From an uncultured Mycoplasmatota bacterium (lineage in GTDB: Bacteria; Bacillota_I; Bacilli_A; RF39; UBA660), in assembly GCA_900542735.1 (NCBI GenBank), contig UQOS01000014.1, positions 1 to 28,613 on the forward strand: a stretch of 28,613 nt of DNA. Reading direction: 5' to 3'. This document shows positions 7,882-15,201 of this stretch, one piece after another. Each line of letters opens with the position of its first letter. The first letter of the stretch is position 1. The position numbers and the translations under genes are program-made. Under the pieces are notes generated by a model. The model made no database searches and was not told the origin of the DNA. It saw only the letters and a list, made by a program, of their open reading frames with translations.

Positions 7882-8727
7882 TATATATCTTACATAGTAT
7901 TCATCTAGTGTTAGGTTATTTTCTTTGATAAAACTAGCTATTTCTACTCCTACATAGCGATAATGCCAAGATTCATAGGAATAACCAGTTATGTCTTCTT
8001 TATCTTTTGGATATCTTAAAATAAAACCAAATAAGTGGGCATTTTTTTGCATCCAGTTAAATTCTTCAGTTGTTTCAAAATTATTATAATCTACTTTTTC
8101 ATTATCAATATCTACTACTAATCCTGTTTGATGCTCAGAGTAACCAGGTCTTGCTGAATAAGTATCTGCTTTACTAGTTCCATCTTGTTTTTGATAACTA
8201 TCGTATAATCCTTTTTGATATTGATAAGAACGGTAAGCTGAAATTGCTCTTATTCTATAATTTTCTTTTAAGGCAGCAGTAGCCATTTTTTCAAACTGTT
8301 CTTTTGCTTCATATACTAACATTTTATTAGAATTTGAAAAATTACTAGATATTGTTTCTAGATTACTTGGAACATAATCATCAGGTAAATAGATATATTT
8401 ATTTACTAGAATACTATTTTGATTTAATTTATTACTTTGTCTGGTATTTTGGTAAAATGGTTGGTCTAGCCCAATATTTACTCTAGTAACGATCTCTATA
8501 TCTGATAGGCTAGTATTTTTCTTTTTATAATCAATATATCTATCTAGATATTGGTAGTGAAAATAATCTATTTTTTTATCAACATTATTAAGTAACTTTA
8601 ATTTTTCTGTTTTTTCATCTACTTTATTTTTAGTAGGGGCTGCTACTTTTTTATCAATAATTACAACTAAAGAAATAATTACTATCGTTATAAAAGTTAT
8701 TAATACATACCAAAATGCTTTTTTCAT
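7873..8727 (-). CDS. D-alanyl-D-alanine carboxypeptidase, VanY/peptidase M15B family
   Basis: This is a zinc peptidase that removes the terminal D-Ala from peptidoglycan stem peptides outside the cell. An N-terminal membrane anchor (about residues 5-24) is followed by a spacer of about 100 residues and the M15B domain. The zinc motif SxHxxGxxxD is complete (S197, H199, D206 in SEHQTGLVVD), and the second signature ESWHYRYVG supplies E252 and H255. The upstream substrate Arg is R166 in SAYRSY. GGAG lies 6 nt before the ATG. The gene is transcribed divergently from the dacF-like gene 108 bp away, so two carboxypeptidases of different mechanism (zinc and serine) sit back to back. All catalytic residues are present, so it should be active. 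Confidence 0.92.
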   Translation of the reverse strand: MKKAFWYVLITFITIVIISLVVIIDKKVAAPTKNKVDEKTEKLKLLNNVDKKIDYFHYQYLDRYIDYKKKNTSLSDIEIVTRVNIGLDQPFYQNTRQSNKLNQNSILVNKYIYLPDDYVPSNLETISSNFSNSNKMLVYEAKEQFEKMATAALKENYRIRAISAYRSYQYQKGLYDSYQKQDGTSKADTYSARPGYSEHQTGLVVDIDNEKVDYNNFETTEEFNWMQKNAHLFGFILRYPKDKEDITGYSYESWHYRYVGVEIASFIKENNLTLDEYYVRYIEK

Positions 8728-8835
8728 AAGATTCTCCTTTTATTTTCTAATTTAGTTTACTGAAATATATATAAAAATATTACTAATTGATAATATCTTC
8801 TTTTCTTTTACATATTTTTTAGTAGGAGGTAGTTT

Positions 8836-9987
8836 ATGAAAAAAGTAGTAGCTTTTATTTTGATTTTAGTTTTATTAATACCAGGTGTTACTTTTGCAGA
8901 AGATGATCCTACACCAAATGCTGGTAGTTCTATTTTAATGGAGGTATCCACAAAAACTATTTTATATGAAAAGAATAAAGATAGTCAGGTAGCAGTAGCT
9001 TCTTTAACGAAAATGATGGCACAGATTTTAATTTTAGAAGCAATTGAAAGTGGCAATTTGACTTGGGATGAACAAGTAAAAGCAAGTAGTAATGCAGCTG
9101 GTTATGGAGGAACACAAATTTACTTACAACCTGGTGAAATGATGAGTGTTAGAGATTTAATGAAAGGAATTACGATGGCAAGTGCGAATGATGCAACTGT
9201 AGTATTAGCAGAAAGAATTGCTGGAAGTGAAGAAGCTTTCGTTAAAATGATGAATGAAAAAGCACAAAAACTAGGCTTAAAAAATACTAATTTTATGAAT
9301 CCTACAGGATTAGATGAAGATAATCATTATTCAAGTGCTTATGATATGGCACTAATTGCGATAGAATTATTAAAGCATGATGAAATATTAGAATTTTCTT
9401 CTGTTTATGAAGATTATTTGCGTACTGATACCCCAAATAAATTTTGGTTAGTAAACACTAATAAATTAGTAAGATTTTATGATGGGGCTGATGGCTTAAA
9501 AACAGGTTTTACAGATAATGCAGGTTATACAATGGCAGTTACAGCTAAGAGAAATGATATGAGATTAATTGCAATAGTGTTAGGTGAAGCAGTTAGCAAA
9601 GTTAGAAATCAGGAAACTACTAGTCTTTTAGATTATGGATTTAATTTGTATAAAGTTCAAGTGATTAAGAAACAGGGTGATGTTATTAAGACAGTAGATT
9701 TAAATAAAGCTACTAAAAATAAAGTAGATGTTGTTTTAGATAGAGACATTACAGTTTTAAGTAAAAAGAGTGATACTGAAAAAAGTTATACTGAAAAAAT
9801 AACGATTGATGAAGTAAAACTGCCATTAAAGAAAAATCAAGTAATAGGAAACATTGAAATCTATGATGGTACTAATAAAATAGGAAGTTATCCATTGATA
9901 GTAAAAGAAGATGTTAAAAAGAAAAATATATTTAAACTATTTTTAGATAATTTGAAAGATATTGTGGTAGGAAACTTAGTATTTTAG
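8836..9987 (+). CDS. dacF: D-alanyl-D-alanine carboxypeptidase (DacF-type PBP, peptidase S11)
   Basis: A serine DD-carboxypeptidase of the PBP5 family that trims pentapeptides and limits cross-linking. The signal peptide covers residues 1-21. All three active-site motifs are intact: SxxK (S56-K59 in ASLTK), SxN (S116-N118 in ASAND) and KTG (K222-G224 in LKTGF). A C-terminal beta domain and an amphipathic helix (about 365-383, LFLDNLKDIVVG) would anchor it to the outer membrane leaflet. AGGAGG precedes the ATG. In Bacillus, dacF lies immediately upstream of spoIIAA-spoIIAB-sigF and acts in spore cortex synthesis; here it is the same neighbourhood but 1.5 kb away with two extra genes and two terminators between. 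The dacF symbol rests on that synteny; a vegetative DacA/PBP5 role cannot be excluded. Confidence 0.85.
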   Translation: MKKVVAFILILVLLIPGVTFAEDDPTPNAGSSILMEVSTKTILYEKNKDSQVAVASLTKMMAQILILEAIESGNLTWDEQVKASSNAAGYGGTQIYLQPGEMMSVRDLMKGITMASANDATVVLAERIAGSEEAFVKMMNEKAQKLGLKNTNFMNPTGLDEDNHYSSAYDMALIAIELLKHDEILEFSSVYEDYLRTDTPNKFWLVNTNKLVRFYDGADGLKTGFTDNAGYTMAVTAKRNDMRLIAIVLGEAVSKVRNQETTSLLDYGFNLYKVQVIKKQGDVIKTVDLNKATKNKVDVVLDRDITVLSKKSDTEKSYTEKITIDEVKLPLKKNQVIGNIEIYDGTNKIGSYPLIVKEDVKKKNIFKLFLDNLKDIVVGNLVF

Positions 9988-9999
9988 ATAATATTAGTA

Positions 10000-10032
10000 A
10001 GATACTTAGAAGAATAATTCTAGGTATTTTTT
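10000..10032 (+). terminator. Rho-independent terminator after dacF
   Basis: AGATACTTAGAA (10000-10011) pairs with TTCTAGGTATTT (10018-10029), including two G-U pairs, across a 6-nt loop and into a T-run. It uncouples dacF from the following genes. Confidence 0.75.
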
Positions 10033-10143
10033 GTTTATTATTCTAAATATATTGATAGAAAAATATGAGTTATATGGTAAACTTATATTAAATAATAAAA
10101 TATATTTTAATGTATATGAGTAAAACAATATGAGGTGATTTGA

Positions 10144-10746
10144 GTGTTGCAAATGATTAAAGGTGCTAGAATAAATAATGCAGATATATTAAATGAAGAG
10201 TACATGATAAGTGATAACTGGATTATTGCTAATATAAATGCAGATAAAATTCTAAAAGTGATTAATGAATTTGTTGATATGCAAAAAGAGCCATTATTTT
10301 TGATAATAGAAGTTCCTACAAATATAGATAATGAAAAAATTAAAGATAATGGGATTTACCAAATTTATAAAGATGTTTACTATCTTGATAATATATCCAT
10401 TTCATATGCTAAAGAGTTATTGAGAGCATTTGGAAATTTATTTATAAATGATGGTATGGTACAAATTGGTATTGGTAACCATTTGACTGGTGCAGAAATT
10501 ATAACTGATAAATATAATGTGGTTTTGATTTATAATGGTAGAGATGATGTAGAAAAATATATAGATTTGTTAAATATGAATAAAATAAAACAGGTTGAAA
10601 CATTAATTACAGCAAGGGATTATTTTACTGAGTCTAATCCTGGGGAGTGTAATTGTATAACTGAAGATGGAAAGACAGTATATGATGTTATAGATATTTT
10701 AATTAAAGATGCTGGCTTATATTTTGCAGAAAGAAGAGTAGATTAA
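10144..10746 (+). CDS. hypothetical cytosolic protein (200 aa)
   Basis: I do not recognise this protein. It has no signal peptide or membrane segment and looks like a soluble alpha/beta protein. Distinct stretches are KEPLFLIIEVPTN, MVQIGIGNHLTGAEI, YNVVLIYNGRDDVEKY and a Cys pair in PGECNCITEDG. GTG at 10144 is chosen because AGGTGATT (10133-10140) sits just ahead; ATG 10153 is the alternative, 9 nt later. The histidine phosphatase gene begins 38 nt downstream on the same strand, so the two probably form a small operon. Terminators lie on either side (10000-10032 and 11361-11400). This two-gene cassette interrupts the dacF-spoIIA order known from Bacillus, which suggests insertion. Confidence 0.7.
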   Translation: MLQMIKGARINNADILNEEYMISDNWIIANINADKILKVINEFVDMQKEPLFLIIEVPTNIDNEKIKDNGIYQIYKDVYYLDNISISYAKELLRAFGNLFINDGMVQIGIGNHLTGAEIITDKYNVVLIYNGRDDVEKYIDLLNMNKIKQVETLITARDYFTESNPGECNCITEDGKTVYDVIDILIKDAGLYFAERRVD

Positions 10747-10784
10747 AATTTATTTGTTACTGAAATTATTAAGGAGATTGATGT

Positions 10785-11309
10785 ATGGAAGTATATATAG
10801 TAAGACATGGTGAGGTTCCTCATAACGCATTTGGAATATATAATGGTAGTGATGAAGATTTAACAGATAAAGGAATTATGCAAGCATTAGATTTAAGAGA
10901 TAAACTTAAAGATATAAAATTTGATGTGGTAATAGCATCTCCACTTTTAAGAACGATACATACTGAAAATATATTAACATATTATGATGATAGTATTATT
11001 ACTGATAATCGTTTAAGAGAAAGAGATTGCGGAGATTTAAGTGGAAAACCTTTGGAAGTAACAAATAGAGAAGAATATTGGAATTATTATACTAATATTC
11101 AGTATGGTACTAGTGAGAATATTCAGGATTTTTTTAAAAGAGTATATAACTTTTTAGATGAGTTAAAAACAAAAGATTATGAAACTGTACTGATAGTTGC
11201 TCATTCTGGAGTATCTAAGGCTTTTAGCGGATATTTTGAGGGAATAGGGGATGGTAAATTTTTAAATAGGGGACTTAAAAACTGTGAAACAAAAAAATAT
11301 GAATACTAA
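10785..11309 (+). CDS. histidine phosphatase superfamily protein
   Basis: A 174-residue branch-1 histidine phosphatase (phosphoglycerate mutase-like fold). The RHG motif (R7-H8-G9) carries the catalytic His, which takes the phosphate. R56 in ASPLLRT and the acid region LRERDCGDLSG (E79) follow, and the second His is H140 in VAHSG. These are all the residues needed for phosphatase activity. Family members act on small phosphorylated metabolites (for example alpha-ribazole phosphate or sugar phosphates) or on proteins; the sequence does not say which. It lies 38 nt after the unknown 200-aa gene and before a very strong terminator. Glycolytic mutase activity in this organism is more likely supplied by the unrelated gpmI at 18420. 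Confidence 0.85.
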   Translation: MEVYIVRHGEVPHNAFGIYNGSDEDLTDKGIMQALDLRDKLKDIKFDVVIASPLLRTIHTENILTYYDDSIITDNRLRERDCGDLSGKPLEVTNREEYWNYYTNIQYGTSENIQDFFKRVYNFLDELKTKDYETVLIVAHSGVSKAFSGYFEGIGDGKFLNRGLKNCETKKYEY

Positions 11310-11360
11310 TTAATAGTTTCTATTTTAAATGAATTTGTTTAAATAAAATAAAATATTTTT

Positions 11361-11400
11361 AGAAAAATTGCTTTATTGTAAGTAATTTTTCTTTTTTTTT
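11361..11400 (+). terminator. strong Rho-independent terminator
   Basis: A 13-bp stem with one G-U pair (11361-11373 with 11380-11392), a 6-nt loop and a run of nine T. It isolates the spoIIAA operon from upstream transcription. Confidence 0.9.
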
Positions 11401-11431
11401 AAATAATATAAGTAGGAAGTTTTGTAAGCTT

Positions 11432-11460
11432 TTGTCGAAAGTGTATAAAATTTTTATAAA
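11432..11460 (+). promoter_or_regulatory. Spo0A box overlapping a promoter of the spoIIAA operon
   Basis: TGTCGAA at 11433-11439 is an exact match to the 0A box (TGNCGAA). It overlaps a -35-like TTGTCG (11432-11437), placed 17 bp from TATAAA (11455-11460). This is the arrangement of Spo0A-activated sigma-A promoters such as spoIIG and spoIIE in Bacillus. An alternative sigma-H reading (AGGAAGT 11414-11420 with GTCGAAA 11434-11440) has a 13-bp spacer and is weaker. The site is 40 bp before the SpoIIAA start codon. Confidence 0.65.
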
Positions 11461-11500
11461 AAGGGCTATATTAAATATACTAAAAAATAAGAGGTGGAAT

Positions 11501-11845
11501 ATGTTAGATATTAATTTGGAGTTTGTTAGAGGTATGTTATTTGTGAGATTAGATGGTAAACTAGATAGAAATACCTATACAAAATTTAGTGATTGTTTAG
11601 ATACTATGATTCATGAAAAGGGGCTCTTATATTTTGTAGTGAATTTAGAAAACTTAGAAGAAATTGATGAAGAAGGAATACAGGCTATTCTAAATCGTTA
11701 TTTTGATATTACTTTACATGATGGTAAATTAGTTATTTGTGGTTATCATCATCAGTTTTCTGATAATTTAAAAATTAAAACTGCTTTTGAACAAATTGAA
11801 CATACGAGTAATGAACTTGGTGCTTTAAAATTAATTCATATATAG
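11501..11845 (+). CDS. spoIIAA: SpoIIAA-like STAS protein with phospho-acceptor Ser replaced by Glu
   Basis: This 114-residue STAS-domain protein matches anti-anti-sigma factor SpoIIAA in length, fold pattern and place. Recognisable stretches are MLFVRLDGKLDRNTYTKF, YFVVNLENLEEIDEEG and GKLVICGYH. In Bacillus the motif is DSSG and its first Ser (S58) is phosphorylated by the kinase/anti-sigma SpoIIAB and dephosphorylated by SpoIIE. Here the motif is DEEG (D56-G59; codons at 11666-11677), so both serines are Glu and it cannot be phosphorylated there. The charge would mimic phospho-SpoIIAA. No spoIIAB follows: the sigma-factor gene begins 10 nt downstream. ATG 11501 with GAGGTGG (11491-11497) is preferred to an in-frame TTG at 11432, which lies inside the promoter. 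Function is probably altered from the classical one. Confidence 0.82.
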   Translation: MLDINLEFVRGMLFVRLDGKLDRNTYTKFSDCLDTMIHEKGLLYFVVNLENLEEIDEEGIQAILNRYFDITLHDGKLVICGYHHQFSDNLKIKTAFEQIEHTSNELGALKLIHI

Positions 11846-11855
11846 GAGGAATATT

Positions 11856-12512
11856 ATGGAATTTATCATGAAGTATGAGAAATTAGTGTGTAAAATTGCT
11901 AGTAAGTATAGCTGTTATTCTAATTTTGAAGATTTAAAACAAGTAGGAATGATAGGCCTTTTAAAGGCGGTTGATAAGTATATTCCTAATCCTCAAACTA
12001 AATTTTCTACTTATGCCACTTTTTGGATTCGTGGTGAAATATTAGAATATTTACGAAATGATAAGAATATTAAACCAAGTAAAGAAATCCTTGCTTTAAG
12101 TAAAAAAGTAGAAATATGTAGAGAAAGACTAAAAGATAAATTTAATAGAGAACCTAGTGTTAGTGAAATTGCTACTATTTTAGAGGAAGATGAGAAAAAT
12201 GTACTAGACGCTATTTATGCTAAAGAATTTGTTTTAAGTACAGATTATATTATAAATCAAGATGAAGAAGGAAAAGATACTAGTTTATATGATACAATTC
12301 CTTATTATGAAATGGGATATGATGAAGATATTTTAGCTCTTCATTTTGAGCTAGATAAGTTATCAGAAGAAGAAAAGAAAATTATTGACCTACGTTATTA
12401 TCAAGATATGACACAGAGTGAAGTGTCAAAAGTGTTGGGTACGAATCAGGTAAATGTTTCTAGATGTGAAAGTAAAATTTTACAGAAATTAAAAAAAGAA
12501 ATGGCAGCTTAA
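11856..12512 (+). CDS. sigF: sporulation sigma factor, SigF-like (short N-terminus)
   Basis: A sigma-70 family group 3 factor of 218 residues. Region 2 is clear (FEDLKQVGMIGLLKAVDKY, TKFSTYATFWIRGEI). Region 3 follows (EPSVSEIATILEEDEKNV), and region 4 ends in a helix-turn-helix (DMTQSEVSKVLGTNQVNVSR). Placement between spoIIAA and spoVA genes points to sigma-F, the first forespore factor; sigma-G is the close alternative. Bacillus SigF is about 255 residues, so roughly 40 residues of the N-terminal helix ahead of region 2 are missing here. AGGAGGA at 11844-11850 overlaps the spoIIAA stop and fits ATG 11856, so the short start looks real. The gene for the antagonist SpoIIAB, normally between these two, is absent. 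How the factor is held inactive before septation is therefore open. Confidence 0.85.
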   Translation: MEFIMKYEKLVCKIASKYSCYSNFEDLKQVGMIGLLKAVDKYIPNPQTKFSTYATFWIRGEILEYLRNDKNIKPSKEILALSKKVEICRERLKDKFNREPSVSEIATILEEDEKNVLDAIYAKEFVLSTDYIINQDEEGKDTSLYDTIPYYEMGYDEDILALHFELDKLSEEEKKIIDLRYYQDMTQSEVSKVLGTNQVNVSRCESKILQKLKKEMAA

Positions 12513-12537
12513 CTATTTATTTCTCATTTTCTATGAT
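12509..12537 (+). promoter_or_regulatory. candidate promoter for the unknown gene and spoVA genes
   Basis: TTAACT (12509-12514), a 17-bp spacer and TATGAT (12532-12537) fit a vegetative-type promoter just after the sigF stop. A sigma-F/G type site was not evident here, so the spoVA genes may also be read from the spoIIAA promoter. Confidence 0.4.
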
Positions 12538-12563
12538 AGAATATAGATGAAGTAGGTGATATT

Positions 12564-13304
12564 ATGCCAAAAAAACAAATCTTTGGTAGTATTATAATAT
12601 TAATTGTTTTAAGTTTAATTTGTATGTTTATTTATGATGAATTTAAAGATGAAAAAAATAATCATCAAAAAAAATTGATTGTTGAAAAAGGTGGTAGTAA
12701 ATTATCTTTATACTATACTGACAAGAATCATTATTATTATGTATATGGATTACGAAAAATTATAGTAGATTATGGTGATCATGATTTGGAACTTGATAAA
12801 GCACTAGAAGCAAAACAAATTACGATAGATGAAGTAATTCATTTAATTGGAAATGATAATAAATTAAGTTATGGTGATGGTGGAAGTATAAAGATAAATA
12901 ATCAAGATATTTCTTTACTTCAATGTCATACTACTAATGGTAATCGTGATTATTACTTTGGACCAAGTAATATGGTTAAAAAAGAAGGATTCTGTCAAGA
13001 GGAAGCTTATATTTGTACTTTTACGAAAACTTATTTAGTGCGTGATATTACAGAAAGTAATGATAGCAAATATATTTATCTAACGCTTCGTGCTTTTCAA
13101 GATGAAGAAGTATTCACAGTTAAAGTTAAAAAAAGTTTAAATCCAGAAATAGAAGAAGGAAAATCTTATGAATTTACTTTTGCTTCTATTGGTAATAGTA
13201 AAAAAGAAGATATTGAGTCTATATTTACTAATCATAAATTATTAAGTATTATAGCTACTGATAAAGAAGGACTTGAACAAGTAAATGAATCTGTTTGCGA
13301 ATAG
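12564..13304 (+). CDS. hypothetical membrane-anchored extracytoplasmic protein
   Basis: I do not recognise the family. The 246-residue product has one N-terminal membrane segment (about residues 7-24) after a basic start. The rest is a soluble beta-rich domain rich in Lys, Asp and Tyr, with four Cys (in LLQCHT, EGFCQEE, AYICTF and the C-terminal SVCE) that could form disulphides outside the membrane. AGGTGAT precedes the ATG. It occupies the place between sigF and spoVAC where Bacillus has spoVAA and spoVAB, but has no visible similarity to either. Its position suggests a role in the forespore, perhaps with the SpoVA channel; that is inference from context only. Confidence 0.7.
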   Translation: MPKKQIFGSIIILIVLSLICMFIYDEFKDEKNNHQKKLIVEKGGSKLSLYYTDKNHYYYVYGLRKIIVDYGDHDLELDKALEAKQITIDEVIHLIGNDNKLSYGDGGSIKINNQDISLLQCHTTNGNRDYYFGPSNMVKKEGFCQEEAYICTFTKTYLVRDITESNDSKYIYLTLRAFQDEEVFTVKVKKSLNPEIEEGKSYEFTFASIGNSKKEDIESIFTNHKLLSIIATDKEGLEQVNESVCE

Positions 13305-13386
13305 AAAGATATTAAAAATATTTAGTACCTTTCTTTTTTTTGTATAATTTTTTCCATTTTGGAAAATTTATTAGTAGGTGATGAAA

Positions 13387-13827
13387 ATGGAAAAAAAGAA
13401 GTATGAAGAAATTGTTAGTAAACATAAACCAACTGAAACAAGAGGACAAAATGCTTTTATTGCGTTTGTGACTGGTGGAATTGTAGGAGTAATTGGACAA
13501 GTTTTAACAGAATGTTATTCTACTTGGTTTGATATTTCTACAAAAGATGCTTCCACTTTTATGTTAGTTACTTTGATTTTTTTAGCTAGTTTATTTACAG
13601 CGTTAGGATTTTTTGATAAGTGGGTGACATTCTGTAAATGTGGTTTAATCATTCCTATTACGGGATTTGCTCATTCTATGACTAGTGCTGGAATTGAATA
13701 TCGTAAAGAAGGACCCATCTTTGGACTTGGTAGTAATATTTTTAAACTAGCAGGTAGCGTTATTTTATATGGAGTAGTATCAGCTTGGTTTTTTGGACTT
13801 CTTAGATTAATTATTATGGGAGGGTAA
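13387..13827 (+). CDS. spoVAC: stage V sporulation protein AC
   Basis: SpoVAC is an integral membrane protein of the spore inner membrane and part of the SpoVA channel that moves calcium-dipicolinate. The 146-residue product has the family's length and pattern: a polar start, hydrophobic helices beginning NAFIAFVTGGIVGVIGQVLTE, and the conserved stretch IPITGFAHSMTSAGIEY with the downstream EGPIFGLGSNIFKLAG. ATG 13387 is chosen over GTG 13378 and ATG 13381 because the AGGTG motif (13375-13379) would be 7 nt from it but too close to the others. Stop and next start are 2 nt apart, so it is translationally linked to spoVAD. Confidence 0.93.
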   Translation: MEKKKYEEIVSKHKPTETRGQNAFIAFVTGGIVGVIGQVLTECYSTWFDISTKDASTFMLVTLIFLASLFTALGFFDKWVTFCKCGLIIPITGFAHSMTSAGIEYRKEGPIFGLGSNIFKLAGSVILYGVVSAWFFGLLRLIIMGG

Positions 13828-13829
13828 TT

Positions 13830-14825
13830 ATGACTTTTGAATATAAAAATGTATTTGTAGAAGAAACTAGTACCGTAGCTGGTCCTTATGAAGCTAAGGG
13901 ACCTTTGAAAAAATATTTTGATAAGACTTTTGATAACTTATATAATGGTGAAAAATCATGGGAAATGGCAGAAGCAAAAGTGTTAGAAGAAAGTATTGGT
14001 TTAGTTTTAAAGAAAGCAAAAAAAGATAAAGAAGATATTGATGTTATTATATCAGGAGATTTGATGAATCAGATTACTTCATCATGTTATTCATCTGAAA
14101 AATTTAATTTTCCTTTTTTAGGTATTTATAGTGCTTGTGCTACTAGTATTGAAGGAATTATTTTAGGAAGTAGTTTAATTGATAGTGGTAAAGTTAAGAA
14201 TGTGATTAGTTCTACTTCTTCTCATAATATGTCTAGTGAAAAACAATTTCGTAATCCAACTGAGTATGGTGCTCCTAAACCTAAAACGGCTACTTTTACG
14301 GCTACTGGTGGAGCTAGTATGTTACTTACTAATAAAAATACTGGTATTAAAGTAGAAAGCTCAACGATTGGAAGAATTCTTGACTATAATCAAACTGATC
14401 CACTTAATATGGGTAGTGTTATGGCTCCAGCTGCTGCTGATACAATTTATAGACATTTAAAAGATATGAATAGAGATCCTAGTTATTATGATCTTATCTT
14501 AACTGGAGATTTAGGATTATATGGAAAAGAAATTTTAATCGATTTTATGAAAACAGAGTATGGACTTGATATTAGTAGTAATTATAATGATTGTGGCGTT
14601 ATGCTATATGATTTAGAAACCCAAAAAGAAGTATTAGCAGGTGGATCTGGTCCTGTGTGTAGTGCTTTAGTTAATTATAGTCTAGTTATAGAAATGTTAA
14701 AAAAGAAAAAGATAATGAAAGTATTATTAGTAGCAACAGGAGCTTTATTTTCACCAACTATGGTATACCAACATGAAAATATCTTAAGTATTGCTCATGC
14801 TGTTAGTTTGGAGGTTATTAAATAA
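13830..14825 (+). CDS. spoVAD: stage V sporulation protein AD
   Basis: SpoVAD is a soluble protein with a thiolase/ketoacyl-synthase-like fold that binds dipicolinic acid at the spore inner membrane. The 331 residues compare with about 338 in Bacillus. Recognisable segments are VDVIISGDLMNQITSSCY, a thiolase-type Cys at C103 in IYSACATSIEG, GAPKPKTATFTATGG, and YDLILTGDLGLYGKEI. The gene starts 2 nt after spoVAC and its TAA shares an A with the ATG of spoVAE, a classical coupled arrangement. Confident by sequence and context. Confidence 0.95.
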   Translation: MTFEYKNVFVEETSTVAGPYEAKGPLKKYFDKTFDNLYNGEKSWEMAEAKVLEESIGLVLKKAKKDKEDIDVIISGDLMNQITSSCYSSEKFNFPFLGIYSACATSIEGIILGSSLIDSGKVKNVISSTSSHNMSSEKQFRNPTEYGAPKPKTATFTATGGASMLLTNKNTGIKVESSTIGRILDYNQTDPLNMGSVMAPAAADTIYRHLKDMNRDPSYYDLILTGDLGLYGKEILIDFMKTEYGLDISSNYNDCGVMLYDLETQKEVLAGGSGPVCSALVNYSLVIEMLKKKKIMKVLLVATGALFSPTMVYQHENILSIAHAVSLEVIK

Positions 14826-15175
14826 TGGTATATATAAATTCATTCTTGTTTTGTGGCCTTATTTGTTTAATTGGACAAGTAATTCTTGATAATACTAAGT
14901 TATCAGCAGGACATATTACTAGTATCTTTGTTGTTGTAGGTTCTTTTTTAGATACCTTTAGTATTTATGATCAAATTATTAATCATGTAGGAGCAGGAGC
15001 ACTAGTACCAATTACTAGTTTCGGTCATTCTTTAATTCATGGAGCTTTAGCAAAAGCAAGTGATATGGGAATTATGGGACTGTTAATGGGAATGTTTGAT
15101 TTAACAGCATCAGGTATTACAGCAGCAATTGTGTTCACTTTTATCTTTACATTATTTTTTAAACCAAAAAATTAA
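14825..15175 (+). CDS. spoVAE: stage V sporulation protein AE (SpoVAEb)
   Basis: This is a 116-residue, almost wholly hydrophobic protein, the membrane partner of SpoVAC in the dipicolinate channel. Features include FLFCGLICLIGQVILD, the central GAGALVPITSFGHSLIHGAL and a terminal hydrophobic helix before a KPKN tail. The ITSFGHS stretch parallels ITGFAHS of SpoVAC, showing the two are paralogous. Its ATG overlaps the spoVAD stop by one base. It is the last gene of the sporulation block. The AC-AD-AE set is the minimal SpoVA composition seen in many Clostridia, without AA, AB or AF. Confidence 0.93.
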   Translation: MVYINSFLFCGLICLIGQVILDNTKLSAGHITSIFVVVGSFLDTFSIYDQIINHVGAGALVPITSFGHSLIHGALAKASDMGIMGLLMGMFDLTASGITAAIVFTFIFTLFFKPKN

Positions 15176-15201
15176 AAGTCTCCCTAATTGGAAGACTTTT
15201 T
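15174..15201. terminator. bidirectional terminator after spoVAE
   Basis: AAAAGTCTCC (15174-15183) pairs with GG-AGACTTTT (15190-15200, one bulged A) over a 6-nt loop and into T residues. It also covers the 3' end of the convergent gene that stops at 15184. Confidence 0.75.

Noticed and set aside
13312..13500. Minus-strand ORF over the spoVAC start
   Set aside because: Overlaps a confidently identified gene on the other strand and has low-complexity composition.
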